Source of the DNA: Sphingobium chlorophenolicum | GTDB taxonomy: Bacteria; Pseudomonadota; Alphaproteobacteria; Sphingomonadales; Sphingomonadaceae | Length of the DNA stretch: 58,280 nt | Reading direction: 5' to 3' | Assembly (NCBI RefSeq): GCF_000722875.1 | Contig: NZ_JFHR01000031.1 | Coordinates: forward strand, 1 to 58,280 | Part shown: positions 8,304-16,957 of the stretch, in pieces | Numbering within the stretch: the first letter of the stretch is position 1 | How the letters are laid out: each line of letters begins with the position of its first letter | Translations under genes and position numbers: made by a program | Notes under the pieces: generated by a model | Told to the model about the DNA's origin: nothing | Databases searched by the model: none | What the model saw: the letters and a program-made list of their open reading frames with translations, nothing else

Positions 8304-9869
8304 TCAACGCTCCTTGGTCGCGCTGAACTTGACCTTGGGGTGGCGCTCCTGCTGGTAGCCGATGTCCCAGGCACTCTTTGCCATGAAGACGAGGTTGCCG
8401 TCGCGATCCTTGGCCATGTTCGCGCCGTTGAATGACACCAGATCCTTGATCGCGGCGTCATCCCCCGAAATCCAGCGCGCCGTGTCGAAGGGGGAAGCCT
8501 CCAGCCCCGCCGCGACCTTATATTCCGCCTCCAGACGGGAGATCAGCACGTCCAACTGCAACTGCCCAACGACGCCGACGATCCAGTTGGACCCGATCTC
8601 CGGATAGAAAACCTGGATCACGCCCTCTTCGGACAGATCATCCAGCGCCTTGCGAAGCTGCTTGGTCTTGGTCGGGTCTTTCAGCGCCACGCGCCGCAAG
8701 ATTTCCGGCGCAAAGTTGGGCAGTCCGGTGAAGCGCACCCCCGCCTTCTCGCTCAGCGTATCCCCGACCCGCAAAGTGCCATGGTTGGGAATGCCGATGA
8801 TGTCGCCCGGAAAGGCCTCATCCGCGATTTCGCGATCCTGCGCGAAGAAGAGAATGGGGGAATGCACCGCGATCGGCTTGCCGCTGCCCGAAGGGGTCAG
8901 CTTCATGCCCCGCCTGAACTTGCCCGAACAGAGCCGCATAAAGGCGATCCGGTCGCGATGCTGCGGGTCCATATTGGCCTGCACCTTGAAGATGAAGCCG
9001 GTCACTTCGCTGTTTTCCGGCTCGACCGGCGCGGGTTCGGCTGGCTGGGCGCGGGGCGGCGGCGCATGGGCGGCGAGCGCGTCGATCAATTCGGTCACGC
9101 CGAACAGTTTCAGCGCCGACCCGAAATAGACCGGCGTCAGGTCGCCGTGGCGATAAGCGGCGAGGTCGAAATCGGCATAGCCGCCGACCGCCAGTTCCGC
9201 CTCCTCGCGCAGCCGCGCCAGCCCCTGCTGCGACAGCGACCCCGCCAGGGCATCGTCGTCGATCCCGGAGAAAAACGCCTCTTTCCCCTCAAATTCCTTG
9301 CTCGCGCCCGATGGCTGCCGCAGCCGGTTGCGGGCGAAATCGTAAATCCCCTCAAACTCGCCGCCCATGCCGACCGGCCAGCTCATCGGGCACACGTCCA
9401 GCGCCAGCGCGTCCGCCACTTCGTCCAGCAGGGCGAAGGCATCCCGCCCCTCCCGATCCACCTTGTTGATGAAGGTGATGATGGGGACATTGCGCAACCG
9501 GCAAACCTCGAACAGCTTGCGCGTCTGCGGCTCTATGCCCTTGGCCGCGTCGATCACCATCACCGCCGAATCCACCGCCGTCAGCGTGCGATAGGTATCC
9601 TCGGAAAAATCCTCGTGCCCCGGCGTGTCGAGCAGGTTGAAGGTAATCCCATCCCGCTCGAACGTCATGACCGAGCTGGTCACGGAAATGCCGCGCTGCT
9701 GCTCGATCTTCATCCAGTCGGACCGGGCGCGCCGGTTCGCTCCGCGCGCCTTCACCTCTCCGGCCAGATGGATCGCGCCGCCCTCCAGCAGCAGCTTTTC
9801 GGTCAGCGTGGTCTTGCCCGCGTCCGGGTGCGAGATGATGGCGAAGGTACGACGGGAAGGAATGGTCAT
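8304..9869 (-). CDS. prfC: Peptide chain release factor 3
   Basis: Translational GTPase that recycles RF1/RF2 from the ribosome. The 521-aa length is typical. The G1 motif is SHPDAGKTTLTEK near residue 13, G3 is DTPGHEDFSEDTYRTL, and G4 is NKVDREGRD. The RF3-specific C-terminal half includes FAPEILRRVALKDPTKTKQL. The start is ATG at 9869 (MTIPSRRTFA). It is flanked by repeats on both sides: a composite element downstream and a REP pair upstream. Confidence 0.96.
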   Translation of the reverse strand: MTIPSRRTFAIISHPDAGKTTLTEKLLLEGGAIHLAGEVKARGANRRARSDWMKIEQQRGISVTSSVMTFERDGITFNLLDTPGHEDFSEDTYRTLTAVDSAVMVIDAAKGIEPQTRKLFEVCRLRNVPIITFINKVDREGRDAFALLDEVADALALDVCPMSWPVGMGGEFEGIYDFARNRLRQPSGASKEFEGKEAFFSGIDDDALAGSLSQQGLARLREEAELAVGGYADFDLAAYRHGDLTPVYFGSALKLFGVTELIDALAAHAPPPRAQPAEPAPVEPENSEVTGFIFKVQANMDPQHRDRIAFMRLCSGKFRRGMKLTPSGSGKPIAVHSPILFFAQDREIADEAFPGDIIGIPNHGTLRVGDTLSEKAGVRFTGLPNFAPEILRRVALKDPTKTKQLRKALDDLSEEGVIQVFYPEIGSNWIVGVVGQLQLDVLISRLEAEYKVAAGLEASPFDTARWISGDDAAIKDLVSFNGANMAKDRDGNLVFMAKSAWDIGYQQERHPKVKFSATKER

Positions 9870-9894
9870 TAAACTTCATTCTATCTAGAAATTC

Positions 9895-9982
9895 GTCATC
9901 CCCGCGCAGGCGGGGATCCATCTCCTGCGCTGACGACAAGCGGCTAGGCCGGGAGATGGATTCCCGCCTACGCGGGAATGAC
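9895..9982. repeat. REP pair (BIME-like), inverted
   Basis: Two REP units face each other: 9895-9924 (GTCATCCCCGCGCAGGCGGG, then GATCCATCTC) and 9953-9982 (GAGATGGATTCCCGCCTACG, then CGGGAATGAC). Each has its own small stem (CCCCGC/GCGGGG; TTCCCGC/GCGGGAA). The spacer is about 28 bases. They lie between two minus-strand genes. The same unit occurs at 15702-15731 and 16082-16111. Confidence 0.85.
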
Positions 9983-9999
9983 GGAAAAAAATAGAGGTA

Positions 10000-10884
10000 T
10001 CAGCCCTCCACCACCGTCACGTCCATGCGGAACCGCCGTTCCTCGCCCGGCGCCAGTCGCATGATCCCCTGCTTGCCCCACACATCGCCGGTAAAGCCGA
10101 CCGGATCGGCCATCCCCGCCCAAGGCTCGACGCAGAGATAATGCGCCCCCGGCTTCTGCCACAGCCCCAGCCAGGGCGTGTCGGGAAAGTCGATCTTCAA
10201 TCCCCTTCCGCCCGGCACGCCCCAGAAGAGGCTGCGGCTTTCCAGTCGGTCCCAGATCAGCGCGTCGCCTTCGAACATCGCATGGGTCGGCGCCAGCATA
10301 TTTCCTTCGACAGGCGATGCCGCGCTTTCCAAAGCGATCAGCCCCGGCTCGACGCCTACCTTGCGGATCGGGGCGGGTTCGGCCTTTTCGAACAGCACCC
10401 GATGCGCCTCCACCGCGCCGCCAAAGGGCAGCGGCCAGGCGAAGGCCGGATGGTAGCCGAAGGAAAAGGGCATGTCGGACGCCCCCAAATTGCCGACGGT
10501 CGCCGTCATCCGCAATGTGGCGCCCTCGATCGCGAAGCGCATGTCCAGCCGGAAGTCGAAGGGATAGGCAGTCCGCGTATCCGCATCCGCCTCCAGCCGG
10601 AAGGTCACGGCTTCGGCGCTGCGCTCCACCGCCGCGAAATTCCTCTGCCGGGCAAAGCCATGCTGCGGCATCGGATATTCCCGCCCTTCGAAGCGATAGA
10701 CGTCGCCCCGCGACCGCCCAACGAAGGGGAAGAGCAAGGGTGCATGCCCCGTCCACCAGCGCGGGTTGGCGTCGGTCATCAACTCGCGACCCTGCCCATC
10801 CTTGAGCGACCATAATTCCGCGCCCAGGGGATTGATGCGGGCGCTGAGGCCATCCATGCCGATGCCGATAAATTCGTCCGCCAT
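10000..10884 (-). CDS. Aldose 1-epimerase (galactose mutarotase-like) family protein
   Basis: Protein of 294 aa of the LacX-like mutarotase group. Seen are the N-terminal strand NPLGAELWSLKD, the substrate-side LLFPFVGRS and MPQHGFAR (conserved His), FSFGYHPAFAWPL (second conserved His) and C-terminal YLCVEPWAG (conserved Glu). These proteins interconvert sugar anomers; the sugar here is unknown. ATG at 10884 is preceded by AGGAGA at a good distance, so the longer in-frame start at 10917 was not used. It is divergent from the secreted protein gene. Confidence 0.85.
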   Translation of the reverse strand: MADEFIGIGMDGLSARINPLGAELWSLKDGQGRELMTDANPRWWTGHAPLLFPFVGRSRGDVYRFEGREYPMPQHGFARQRNFAAVERSAEAVTFRLEADADTRTAYPFDFRLDMRFAIEGATLRMTATVGNLGASDMPFSFGYHPAFAWPLPFGGAVEAHRVLFEKAEPAPIRKVGVEPGLIALESAASPVEGNMLAPTHAMFEGDALIWDRLESRSLFWGVPGGRGLKIDFPDTPWLGLWQKPGAHYLCVEPWAGMADPVGFTGDVWGKQGIMRLAPGEERRFRMDVTVVEG

Positions 10885-10981
10885 GCGTCCACCATCTCCT
10901 TTGCCTCGCACCGGCATAGCCGTGAAGCGGGCCGGGAACCACGCCCTATGTCAAAGGGTTGGATGTCCGGGAGAAAAATGG

Positions 10982-11506
10982 ATGAAATGGATCTTCTTGG
11001 CTGCACCAATGCTTTTTTCGACTGCCGCCCTTGGGCAGGAACAGGAGAAGAAAGACGACACGCTCAAAAAGGCCGGCGATATCGCCACACAACCGGCGCG
11101 GGATGTGGGCATCGACAAGGACAAGATTCCCGAAGTGCTGCAAAATGCAGTCGAAGACCCCTATAAACGCCCCGTCTCACGCACCTGCAAGAGCCTCCAG
11201 GGGTCGCTGGACGAGTTGAACGCCGTACTGGGCGCGGACTTCACCGTCGGGCAGAAGGCCAATGAGAACCGCACCGGCAAGATCGCCGAGGCGGTGGGCA
11301 AGACCATCGTCAATTCGATCATCCCCTTTCGCGGGCTGGTGCGAGAGATCAGCGGCGCCGCCCCCGCCGAACGCCGACTGGAAGCGGCGGTCACCGCAGG
11401 CATAGCCCGGCGCGGCTATCTGCGCGGCATCGCGGCGGAAAGGGGCTGCAAGATCATAAGTCCGCCTCCGACCGCGCAGGAAAAGGCCGAGGACGCCAAA
11501 AAATAA
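10982..11506 (+). CDS. Secreted hypothetical protein
   Basis: Protein of 174 aa that I cannot assign to a family. It has a signal peptide, MKWIFLAAPMLFSTAALGQE, with likely cleavage after ALG. A charged region follows, with one Cys near residue 61 (RTCKSLQG) and another near 157 (RGCKI), which could form a disulphide in the periplasm, and a Lys/Glu-rich tail. A hydrophobic stretch near the middle (TIVNSIIPFRGLVREI) may be an amphipathic helix. GGGAG stands just before the ATG. Its 3' end overlaps the convergent DUF4386 gene by 53 bases. Confidence 0.8.
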   Translation: MKWIFLAAPMLFSTAALGQEQEKKDDTLKKAGDIATQPARDVGIDKDKIPEVLQNAVEDPYKRPVSRTCKSLQGSLDELNAVLGADFTVGQKANENRTGKIAEAVGKTIVNSIIPFRGLVREISGAAPAERRLEAAVTAGIARRGYLRGIAAERGCKIISPPPTAQEKAEDAKK

Positions 11507-12167
11507 GCAGCGACAGCGCAAAGGCGGCTTCGGCCAGCAACGCCACTATATCCGCCTGAATCACCGTGGCGTCCGCCATGTCCGGCGCGATCAGCGCGGC
11601 CGACCGCACCGCCATCTGGCTGAAGCCGCCCAGCGCCAGTCCGACCCCGACCGCCTTGGGCAACCGTCCCGACCGGAAAGCGAGCAACCCGATCAGCGAC
11701 AAATAAAGGCCGATGAAGATGCGGCCCATCCCCTGCCCCGCCTGACCCAGCGCCAAGGAGAGTTGCACCAGCGAATGCACCTCCGCCGTGCCGATCCCCG
11801 GATGCGGCGCACCGTCGAGCAGGATCGGTGGCGCCATGGTCATGAGGCCGCTGGCCGCCAGCGTGGCGATGCCGGTCAGCGACATCACCGCCGCCATCCG
11901 CGCCAAAGTGCGGCCCGTGGGCACGAACAGCGCATAGAGCAAAGCCGTCGCCACGATCATGCCGCACAGCATCGCCACATCGGCACCTTCCCCGGCACGG
12001 TAGAGCCAGGGATAATCAGCGATATTGCGTGCCGTCTCACGCCCGTTGCCGGGCACGACCAGCGCCGCCCGCACCACCGCGTCGCCAAAGATGCGCGCCG
12101 CCATCGCGCCCAGGATGAAGAGTCCGGCGAGCCGCGCTTTCCCTTCCACCCCGGCGAACAGCTTCAT
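11454..12167 (-). CDS. DUF4386-like integral membrane protein
   Basis: Protein of 237 aa with about six predicted membrane helices, starting with ARLAGLFILGAMAARIFGD. The pattern (helical hairpin, a polar loop rich in Asn/Arg after the first helix, a small-residue-rich C half) resembles DUF4386 proteins, whose function is unknown. The start is the ATG at 12167, 13 bases after the pheT stop, so it is probably read with pheS-pheT. The C-terminal codons overlap the convergent secreted-protein gene. Confidence 0.7.
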   Translation of the reverse strand: MKLFAGVEGKARLAGLFILGAMAARIFGDAVVRAALVVPGNGRETARNIADYPWLYRAGEGADVAMLCGMIVATALLYALFVPTGRTLARMAAVMSLTGIATLAASGLMTMAPPILLDGAPHPGIGTAEVHSLVQLSLALGQAGQGMGRIFIGLYLSLIGLLAFRSGRLPKAVGVGLALGGFSQMAVRSAALIAPDMADATVIQADIVALLAEAAFALSLLIFWRPRPFPARSEADL

Positions 12168-12180
12168 CCGCGCATCCCCA

Positions 12181-14595
12181 TCACCCTCTGAGCGTGCCGC
12201 CAAGCTTCTCGGCCGCCTTCACCACCGCCGCGCTGATCGCGTCCAGCTCCTCCTGCGAGAAGCTTTTTTCGCCCGGTTGCAGGGTGATTTCGATGGCCAG
12301 GCTCTTCTTGCCCTCTTCCACGCCCGGCCCGACGAAGACGTCAAACAGCCGCGCATCGACAATGGCCTTCTTGTCCGCGCCCTTGACCGTCCGGACCAGC
12401 GCATCGGCGTCCACCGCCTGATCGATGACGAAGGCGAAGTCGCGCTTCACCGCTTGCAGGGCGGGCGGCGCATAGGGCGCGCGCATGAAGCCGCTGGCCC
12501 GCTTGACCGGGATGGCGTCGAGGAAAATCTCACCTGCGACCACCGTGCCAGTCAGGCCGAACTGCTTGGCGAGGCTGGGATGCAGCACGCCGAACTCGGC
12601 CAACACCACCTTCGGCCCCAGCCGCAGCGTGCCCGACTGGCCCGGATGATAGGCGGTCGATGCGTCCCCATAGCTTTGCAAATTGCCGACCGGCGCGCCC
12701 GCGGCGGCCAACAGGGCGATCACCTCGCCCTTCGCGTCGAAGGCGGAGAAGGGCTGCGCCTTGCCAGTCTGCCAGCCACGGGCAACCTTCTCGCCCGCCA
12801 GCACGAAACCGACGGTCGCCCGTTCCTTATGGGCGAAATAGCGCCGCCCCAGTTCGAACAGACGGACCGCGGTCGCGCCGCGATCCATGTTCCGCCGCGT
12901 GGCTGACAACAGGCCGGGCAGCAGGGAAGGCCGCATGACCTTCAAATCCTCCGAAATCGGATTGGCCAGGGTCCAGTCGCCGCCGCCGACGGACGCCGCC
13001 TCCTTCTCCGAAAGAAAGGACCAGTTGATCGCTTCGGCCAGACCACGCGCCGCCGCCGTGCGCCGTACGCGCCGCTCGATCAACTGCTCCGCCGTGGCGG
13101 TGGGCCTGGCGACGCCGGGAGCGCGGGGCAAGGGGGTGGAGGGCACCTGATCCAGCCCGACGATGCGCACCACTTCCTCGACAATGTCGGGCCAGCCGTC
13201 GACGTCGCGCCGCCAGCTCGGCACGCTGACGGTCCAGTTCGCGGGCGTCGTGACCGGCACGCCGTCCTGATATTCGAAGGTGGCGTCATTGCCCTGAACC
13301 ACAAAGCCAAGGCTTTCGAGAATCCGCTTCTGCTCGCTTTCCGCGACATCCACGCCCGCCAGCCCCAGACATTGCGCCGGATCATAGGTCACGGTCTTGA
13401 CCGCGACGGGCGGCGCGCCCGCATAGGTCGCTTCGCTGGCCGTACCGCCACACAATTCCGTCACCAGATAGGTGGCGATCGACAGCCCGTCGTCCAGGAA
13501 AGCGGGGTCCACGCCGCGCTCGAACCGACCACGCGCATCGCTGGTCAGCGCCAGCTTCTGCCCGGTCACGGCAATCCGCTCCGGCGTGAAATAGGCGCAC
13601 TCGATCAGCACGTCGGTCGTACCGTCCTGCGCGCCCGAATGCTCGCCGCCCATGATGCCGCCAATGTCGTGCACCGCCTCATCGTCGGCGATCACGGTCA
13701 TCGTCTCGTCGACGGTATAGGTCTTGCCGTTGAGCGCCAGCACCTGCTCGCCGGGACGCCCCTTGCGCGCCACCAGCGGCCCCTTGAGCGTCGCCATGTC
13801 ATAGACATGCAGCGGCCGTCCCAGGTCGATCATGATATAATTGGTGATGTCGACGAGGGTGCTGATCGGCTTCTGCCCGATGGCCTTCAGCCGCTTCGCC
13901 ATCCATTCTGGGGACGCGCCGTTCTTCACCCCCTTCACGGTCCGGGCGAAGAAGGCCGGGCAGCCATCGACGTCGTCCGTCCGCACGTCCGGCCCCGCTC
14001 CGACGCCCTCGACGGTCGGCACGACGATGGCGTTCAGCGTGCCGAGACCCGCCGCCGCCAGATCGCGGGCAATGCCGCGCACGCCCATGCAGTCCTGCCG
14101 GTTGGGCGTGATCGATACGTCGATGACCGGATCGTCCAGCCCGGCCCAGGCCGCATAGACCTGCCCCACCGGGGCGTCCGGGCTGAGCTCGATGATCCCC
14201 TCATGATCCTCGCCCAGTTCCAGTTCGCGGAAGGAGCACATCATGCCGTTGGATTCGACGCCGCGAATGGCGGTCTTTTTCAGCACCATGCCGTTGACGG
14301 GGACCACCGCGCCCTCGGTCCCGAACACGCCGACCAACCCGGCCCGCGCATTGGGCGCGCCGCACACGACCTGCAAAGCGCCCTCGCCCGCATCCACGGT
14401 CAGCACTTGCAGCTTGTCCGCCTGCGGATGGGGATCGGCCGTCAACACCTTGGCGATGCGGAAAGCTCCCAGCTTCTCCGCCGGATTTTCCACGCCCTCG
14501 ACCTCCAGGCCGATGTTCGTCAGCCCCTTGAGGATCGTCGGCAGATCGGCATCGGTCTTCAGATGCGTCTTGAGCCAGTTCAGCGTGAACTTCAT
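12181..14595 (-). CDS. pheT: Phenylalanine-tRNA ligase beta subunit
   Basis: Large subunit of the alpha2-beta2 PheRS; it binds tRNA-Phe and carries the editing site. The 804-aa protein starts [12 protein letters not shown]. It has the N-terminal tRNA-binding (EMAP-like) domain ([16 protein letters not shown]), the B3/B4 editing region ([20 protein letters not shown]), B5, and a C-terminal anticodon-binding FDX-ACB domain. The ATG at 14595 overlaps the pheS stop (ATGA), which decides the start; a longer reading would run into pheS. Confidence 0.97.
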   Translation of the reverse strand: MKFTLNWLKTHLKTDADLPTILKGLTNIGLEVEGVENPAEKLGAFRIAKVLTADPHPQADKLQVLTVDAGEGALQVVCGAPNARAGLVGVFGTEGAVVPVNGMVLKKTAIRGVESNGMMCSFRELELGEDHEGIIELSPDAPVGQVYAAWAGLDDPVIDVSITPNRQDCMGVRGIARDLAAAGLGTLNAIVVPTVEGVGAGPDVRTDDVDGCPAFFARTVKGVKNGASPEWMAKRLKAIGQKPISTLVDITNYIMIDLGRPLHVYDMATLKGPLVARKGRPGEQVLALNGKTYTVDETMTVIADDEAVHDIGGIMGGEHSGAQDGTTDVLIECAYFTPERIAVTGQKLALTSDARGRFERGVDPAFLDDGLSIATYLVTELCGGTASEATYAGAPPVAVKTVTYDPAQCLGLAGVDVAESEQKRILESLGFVVQGNDATFEYQDGVPVTTPANWTVSVPSWRRDVDGWPDIVEEVVRIVGLDQVPSTPLPRAPGVARPTATAEQLIERRVRRTAAARGLAEAINWSFLSEKEAASVGGGDWTLANPISEDLKVMRPSLLPGLLSATRRNMDRGATAVRLFELGRRYFAHKERATVGFVLAGEKVARGWQTGKAQPFSAFDAKGEVIALLAAAGAPVGNLQSYGDASTAYHPGQSGTLRLGPKVVLAEFGVLHPSLAKQFGLTGTVVAGEIFLDAIPVKRASGFMRAPYAPPALQAVKRDFAFVIDQAVDADALVRTVKGADKKAIVDARLFDVFVGPGVEEGKKSLAIEITLQPGEKSFSQEELDAISAAVVKAAEKLGGTLRG

Positions 14596-15683
14596 GCGCC
14601 GACTCCTCCGCTGAGCGTGGGTACATCCAGCGCCGAGAAGCCATAATGTTTCAGCCAGCGCAGATCGCCGTCGAAGAAAGCGCGCAAGTCGTTCATCCCA
14701 TATTTCAGCATGGCGAGCCGGTCGACGCCGGTGCCGAAGGCGAAGCCCTGCCACTCGTCCGGATCAAGACCGCAGGACTCGATCACGCGGCGGTTGACCA
14801 TGCCGCTGCCCAACACTTCCAGCCAGCCGCCACCCGGCGCATCGCCGTCGCCGCCGATCACCCGCTGGCCATTGGTCAGGGTGTAGCCGACATCGACTTC
14901 CACCGAAGGTTCGGTGAACGGGAAATAGCTGGGGCGCAGGCGCAGCACTATGTCTTCGCGCTCGAAAAAGGCCTTGAGGAAGGTCTCCAGCGTCCATTTT
15001 AGGTGGCCCAGGGTGATGCCCTTGTCGATCACCAGCCCCTCGATCTGGTGGAACATCGGCGTGTGAGTCGCGTCGGAGTCGGAGCGATAGACCCGCCCCG
15101 GCGCGATGATGCGGATCGGCGGTTCCTGATTCATCATCGTGCGGATCTGGACCGGTGAGGTGTGGGTGCGGAGCAGCATCTTCTTCCCGTCCGCGCCGTC
15201 GGGGAAGTAGAAAGTGTCGTGCATCGCCCGCGCCGGATGCGTCTCCGGTATGTTGAGCGCGGTGAAATTATGCCAGTCGTCCTCGATCTCCGGCCCGGTG
15301 GCGACGGAGAAGCCGAGGTCCGCGAAAATTTCCGCCAGTTCGTCCATCACCTGGGACACAGGATGCACAGATCCCTGCGCGCCGATGTCGGCGGGCAAAG
15401 TCATGTCGATCTTCTCGGCCGCCAGCTTCGCGTCCAGCGCCGCCTGCTCCAGCGCGGCCTTCCTGTCGGCCAGCGCCGCCGTCACGCTCTCACGCAAATC
15501 CTGGATCGGCGGGCCTTTTTCCAGCCGCTCCTCCGGGCTCATGGGACCAAGGGTCTTGAGCAGGCCCGTCACCACGCCATTCTTGCCCATGGCCCCGACA
15601 CGCAGCCCCTCCAGCGCGTCCAACGTATCGGCGGCGGCGATGTCGGCGATCAGGCCGGCTTTCAGATTGGCAATCTCACTCAT
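14592..15683 (-). CDS. pheS: Phenylalanine-tRNA ligase alpha subunit
   Basis: Catalytic class II synthetase subunit, 363 aa. An N-terminal coiled-coil arm (about 1-90) precedes the core. Motif 2 is seen around [21 protein letters not shown], with [12 protein letters not shown] and [14 protein letters not shown] near the C-terminal end. The start ATG at 15683 (MSEIANLK) is close to a REP unit (15702-15731), so the promoter must lie within or beyond that repeat. Confidence 0.97.
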   Translation of the reverse strand: MSEIANLKAGLIADIAAADTLDALEGLRVGAMGKNGVVTGLLKTLGPMSPEERLEKGPPIQDLRESVTAALADRKAALEQAALDAKLAAEKIDMTLPADIGAQGSVHPVSQVMDELAEIFADLGFSVATGPEIEDDWHNFTALNIPETHPARAMHDTFYFPDGADGKKMLLRTHTSPVQIRTMMNQEPPIRIIAPGRVYRSDSDATHTPMFHQIEGLVIDKGITLGHLKWTLETFLKAFFEREDIVLRLRPSYFPFTEPSVEVDVGYTLTNGQRVIGGDGDAPGGGWLEVLGSGMVNRRVIESCGLDPDEWQGFAFGTGVDRLAMLKYGMNDLRAFFDGDLRWLKHYGFSALDVPTLSGGVGA

Positions 15684-15701
15684 CTACTGTCCCACTAACT
15701 C

Positions 15702-15731
15702 GTCATTCCCGCGAAGGCGGGAACCCATCTC
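15702..15731 (+). repeat. REP unit flanking the GIY-YIG gene (left copy)
   Basis: GTCATTCCCGCGAAGGCGGG followed by AACCCATCTC, containing the stem TTCCCGC/GCGGGAA. It is the inverted partner of 16082-16111. Confidence 0.88.
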
Positions 15732-15743
15732 CTGACCTTTCGA

Positions 15744-16070
15744 TCAGTCGCAACGCAGCGAGGGTAAAGGCTCAAAGCCGAAACCCCGTGCCAGATCGTC
15801 CCAATCAGGATTTCCGGCTTCGATCAGTTCGATCTTCCACTGCCTGTTCCACTTCTTGATCCGCTTTTCACGCTGAATTGCGCTTTCCATCACGTCGTGC
15901 GGTTCGAACCAGACCAGGCGTCTGACGCCGTAGTCGCTGGTGAAGCCCTCGATCAAGCCGTTTCGATGCTCATATAGTCGCTTTGCAAGGTCAGAGGTGA
16001 CGCCGGTGTAGAGCGTCCCATTTCTGCGACTGGCCAATATATAGACCGTTGGGCTGATTTCGCGTTTCAT
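15744..16070 (-). CDS. GIY-YIG nuclease family protein (YhbQ/UPF0213-like)
   Basis: Small protein of 108 aa starting MKREISPTVYILASRRNG. The GIY half is VYILAS and the YIG half is LYTGVTSDLAKR, followed by the catalytic Arg region (KRLYEHR) and a conserved Glu in ESAIQREKRIKKW. This single-domain family has no settled role. The gene is bracketed by inverted REP units at 15702-15731 and 16082-16111, which suggests it travels with, or acts on, those repeats (inference). An in-frame extension upstream reads through the right REP (peptide SRHSRESGNP) and was rejected as a start. Confidence 0.88.
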   Translation of the reverse strand: MKREISPTVYILASRRNGTLYTGVTSDLAKRLYEHRNGLIEGFTSDYGVRRLVWFEPHDVMESAIQREKRIKKWNRQWKIELIEAGNPDWDDLARGFGFEPLPSLRCD

Positions 16071-16081
16071 GCATCTGTCGA

Positions 16082-16111
16082 GAGATGGGTTCCCGCTTTC
16101 GCGGGAATGAC
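16082..16111 (-). repeat. REP unit flanking the GIY-YIG gene (right copy)
   Basis: GAGATGGGTTCCCGCTTTCG followed by CGGGAATGAC, the inverted counterpart of 15702-15731. It lies 11 bases upstream of the GIY-YIG ATG and right after the rplT terminator. Confidence 0.88.
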
Positions 16112-16120
16112 GGCTAAGAG

Positions 16121-16160
16121 ACAACAAAAAGGGCGCCGAAGGCATCTGCCCCGGCGCCCA
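16121..16160 (-). terminator. Rho-independent terminator of rpmI-rplT
   Basis: On the minus strand a stem GGGCGCCG (16159-16152) pairs with CGGCGCCC (16138-16131) across a 13-base loop and is followed by TTTTTGTTGT. It sits about 30 bases after the rplT stop. Confidence 0.85.
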
Positions 16161-16187
16161 TTTGGACGATCTTGCGACCGGTCCGGT

Positions 16188-16550
16188 TCAGGCCGCGGGC
16201 AACGCAGCCTTCGCCTGGGCGATGATGGCGCTGAACGCTTCGCCTTCGTGCATCGCAATGTCGGCCAGAACCTTCCGGTCCAGTTCGACCCCGGCCAGCT
16301 TCAGGCCGTGCATGAACTGCGAATAGGTCAGGCCTTCGGCGCGGACGCCGGCGTTGATGCGCTGGATCCACAGACCACGGAAGGTCCGCTTCTTGACCTT
16401 GCGGTCGCGATAAGCGTACTGGCCGGCCTTTTCGACGGCCTGGCGGGCAACGCGGATCGTGTTCTTGCGACGGCCATAATAGCCCTTCGCCTGATCCAAA
16501 ATCCTCTTATGCTTCGCCTTGGTGGTCGTACCACGTTTTACGCGTGCCAT
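16188..16550 (-). CDS. rplT: 50S ribosomal protein L20
   Basis: Early-assembly 23S rRNA-binding protein of 120 aa, the usual length. It begins [17 protein letters not shown], with the typical basic N tail and [14 protein letters not shown] segment; the C-terminal globular part includes [18 protein letters not shown]. It lies 13 bases downstream of rpmI and is followed by its own terminator. Confidence 0.98.
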   Translation of the reverse strand: MARVKRGTTTKAKHKRILDQAKGYYGRRKNTIRVARQAVEKAGQYAYRDRKVKKRTFRGLWIQRINAGVRAEGLTYSQFMHGLKLAGVELDRKVLADIAMHEGEAFSAIIAQAKAALPAA

Positions 16551-16563
16551 GTGCCTCTACTCC

Positions 16564-16767
16564 TTACTTCAGGCCGTAGGGCGCCCAAAGGCGCACGTGA
16601 GCCACGTCTGCGTCGGACAGGACCGACGTTCCGCGGTTCTGGCGGATATACTTTGCGTTGTGGCTGATCAGGCGGTGACGCTTGCCAGCGACGCCGTGCT
16701 TGACCTTGCCGGAAGCGGTGAACTTGAAGCGCTTCTTCACACCGCTCTTGGTCTTGAGCTTGGGCAT
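16564..16767 (-). CDS. rpmI: 50S ribosomal protein L35
   Basis: Small basic ribosomal protein of 67 aa starting [17 protein letters not shown], with the family segment [14 protein letters not shown]. It is the first gene of the rpmI-rplT unit. infC, often found just upstream in other bacteria, is absent: the next upstream gene is hisN, 190 bases away. AGGAGA stands before the ATG (seen as TCTCCT on the plus strand). Confidence 0.98.
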   Translation of the reverse strand: MPKLKTKSGVKKRFKFTASGKVKHGVAGKRHRLISHNAKYIRQNRGTSVLSDADVAHVRLWAPYGLK

Positions 16768-16823
16768 TTTCGTCTCCTTTTGCAGCGCGACGATTACGGA
16801 CAGCCACGGCAGCCCTAGTTAGC

Positions 16824-16858
16824 CGGGCGGTCCTTCCGAATATCGCGAAGGGCGGCCC
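16824..16858 (-). promoter_or_regulatory. Hairpin in the rpmI leader region
   Basis: Imperfect inverted repeat between hisN and rpmI: GGGCGGTCCTTC pairs with GAAGGGCGGCCC around a 10-base loop (two non-canonical positions). It lies 57-91 bases upstream of the rpmI ATG and could be part of the leader mRNA or a weak hisN terminator. No poly-T run follows. Confidence 0.35.
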
Positions 16859-16957
16859 ATAGTCGGCCCAGTGCGGAAAGGCAAGCGATTCCGGCGCCAA
16901 ATCCGCGCCCGGCGCGAAGTTCAGCCGGAACGCTTCCCAAATGCAATAATAAGCGCG

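Noticed and set aside
15744..16070. GIY-YIG gene as a homing endonuclease in an intron or intein
   Set aside because: It is a free-standing single-domain gene between intact genes; no split host gene and no intron ends are visible.
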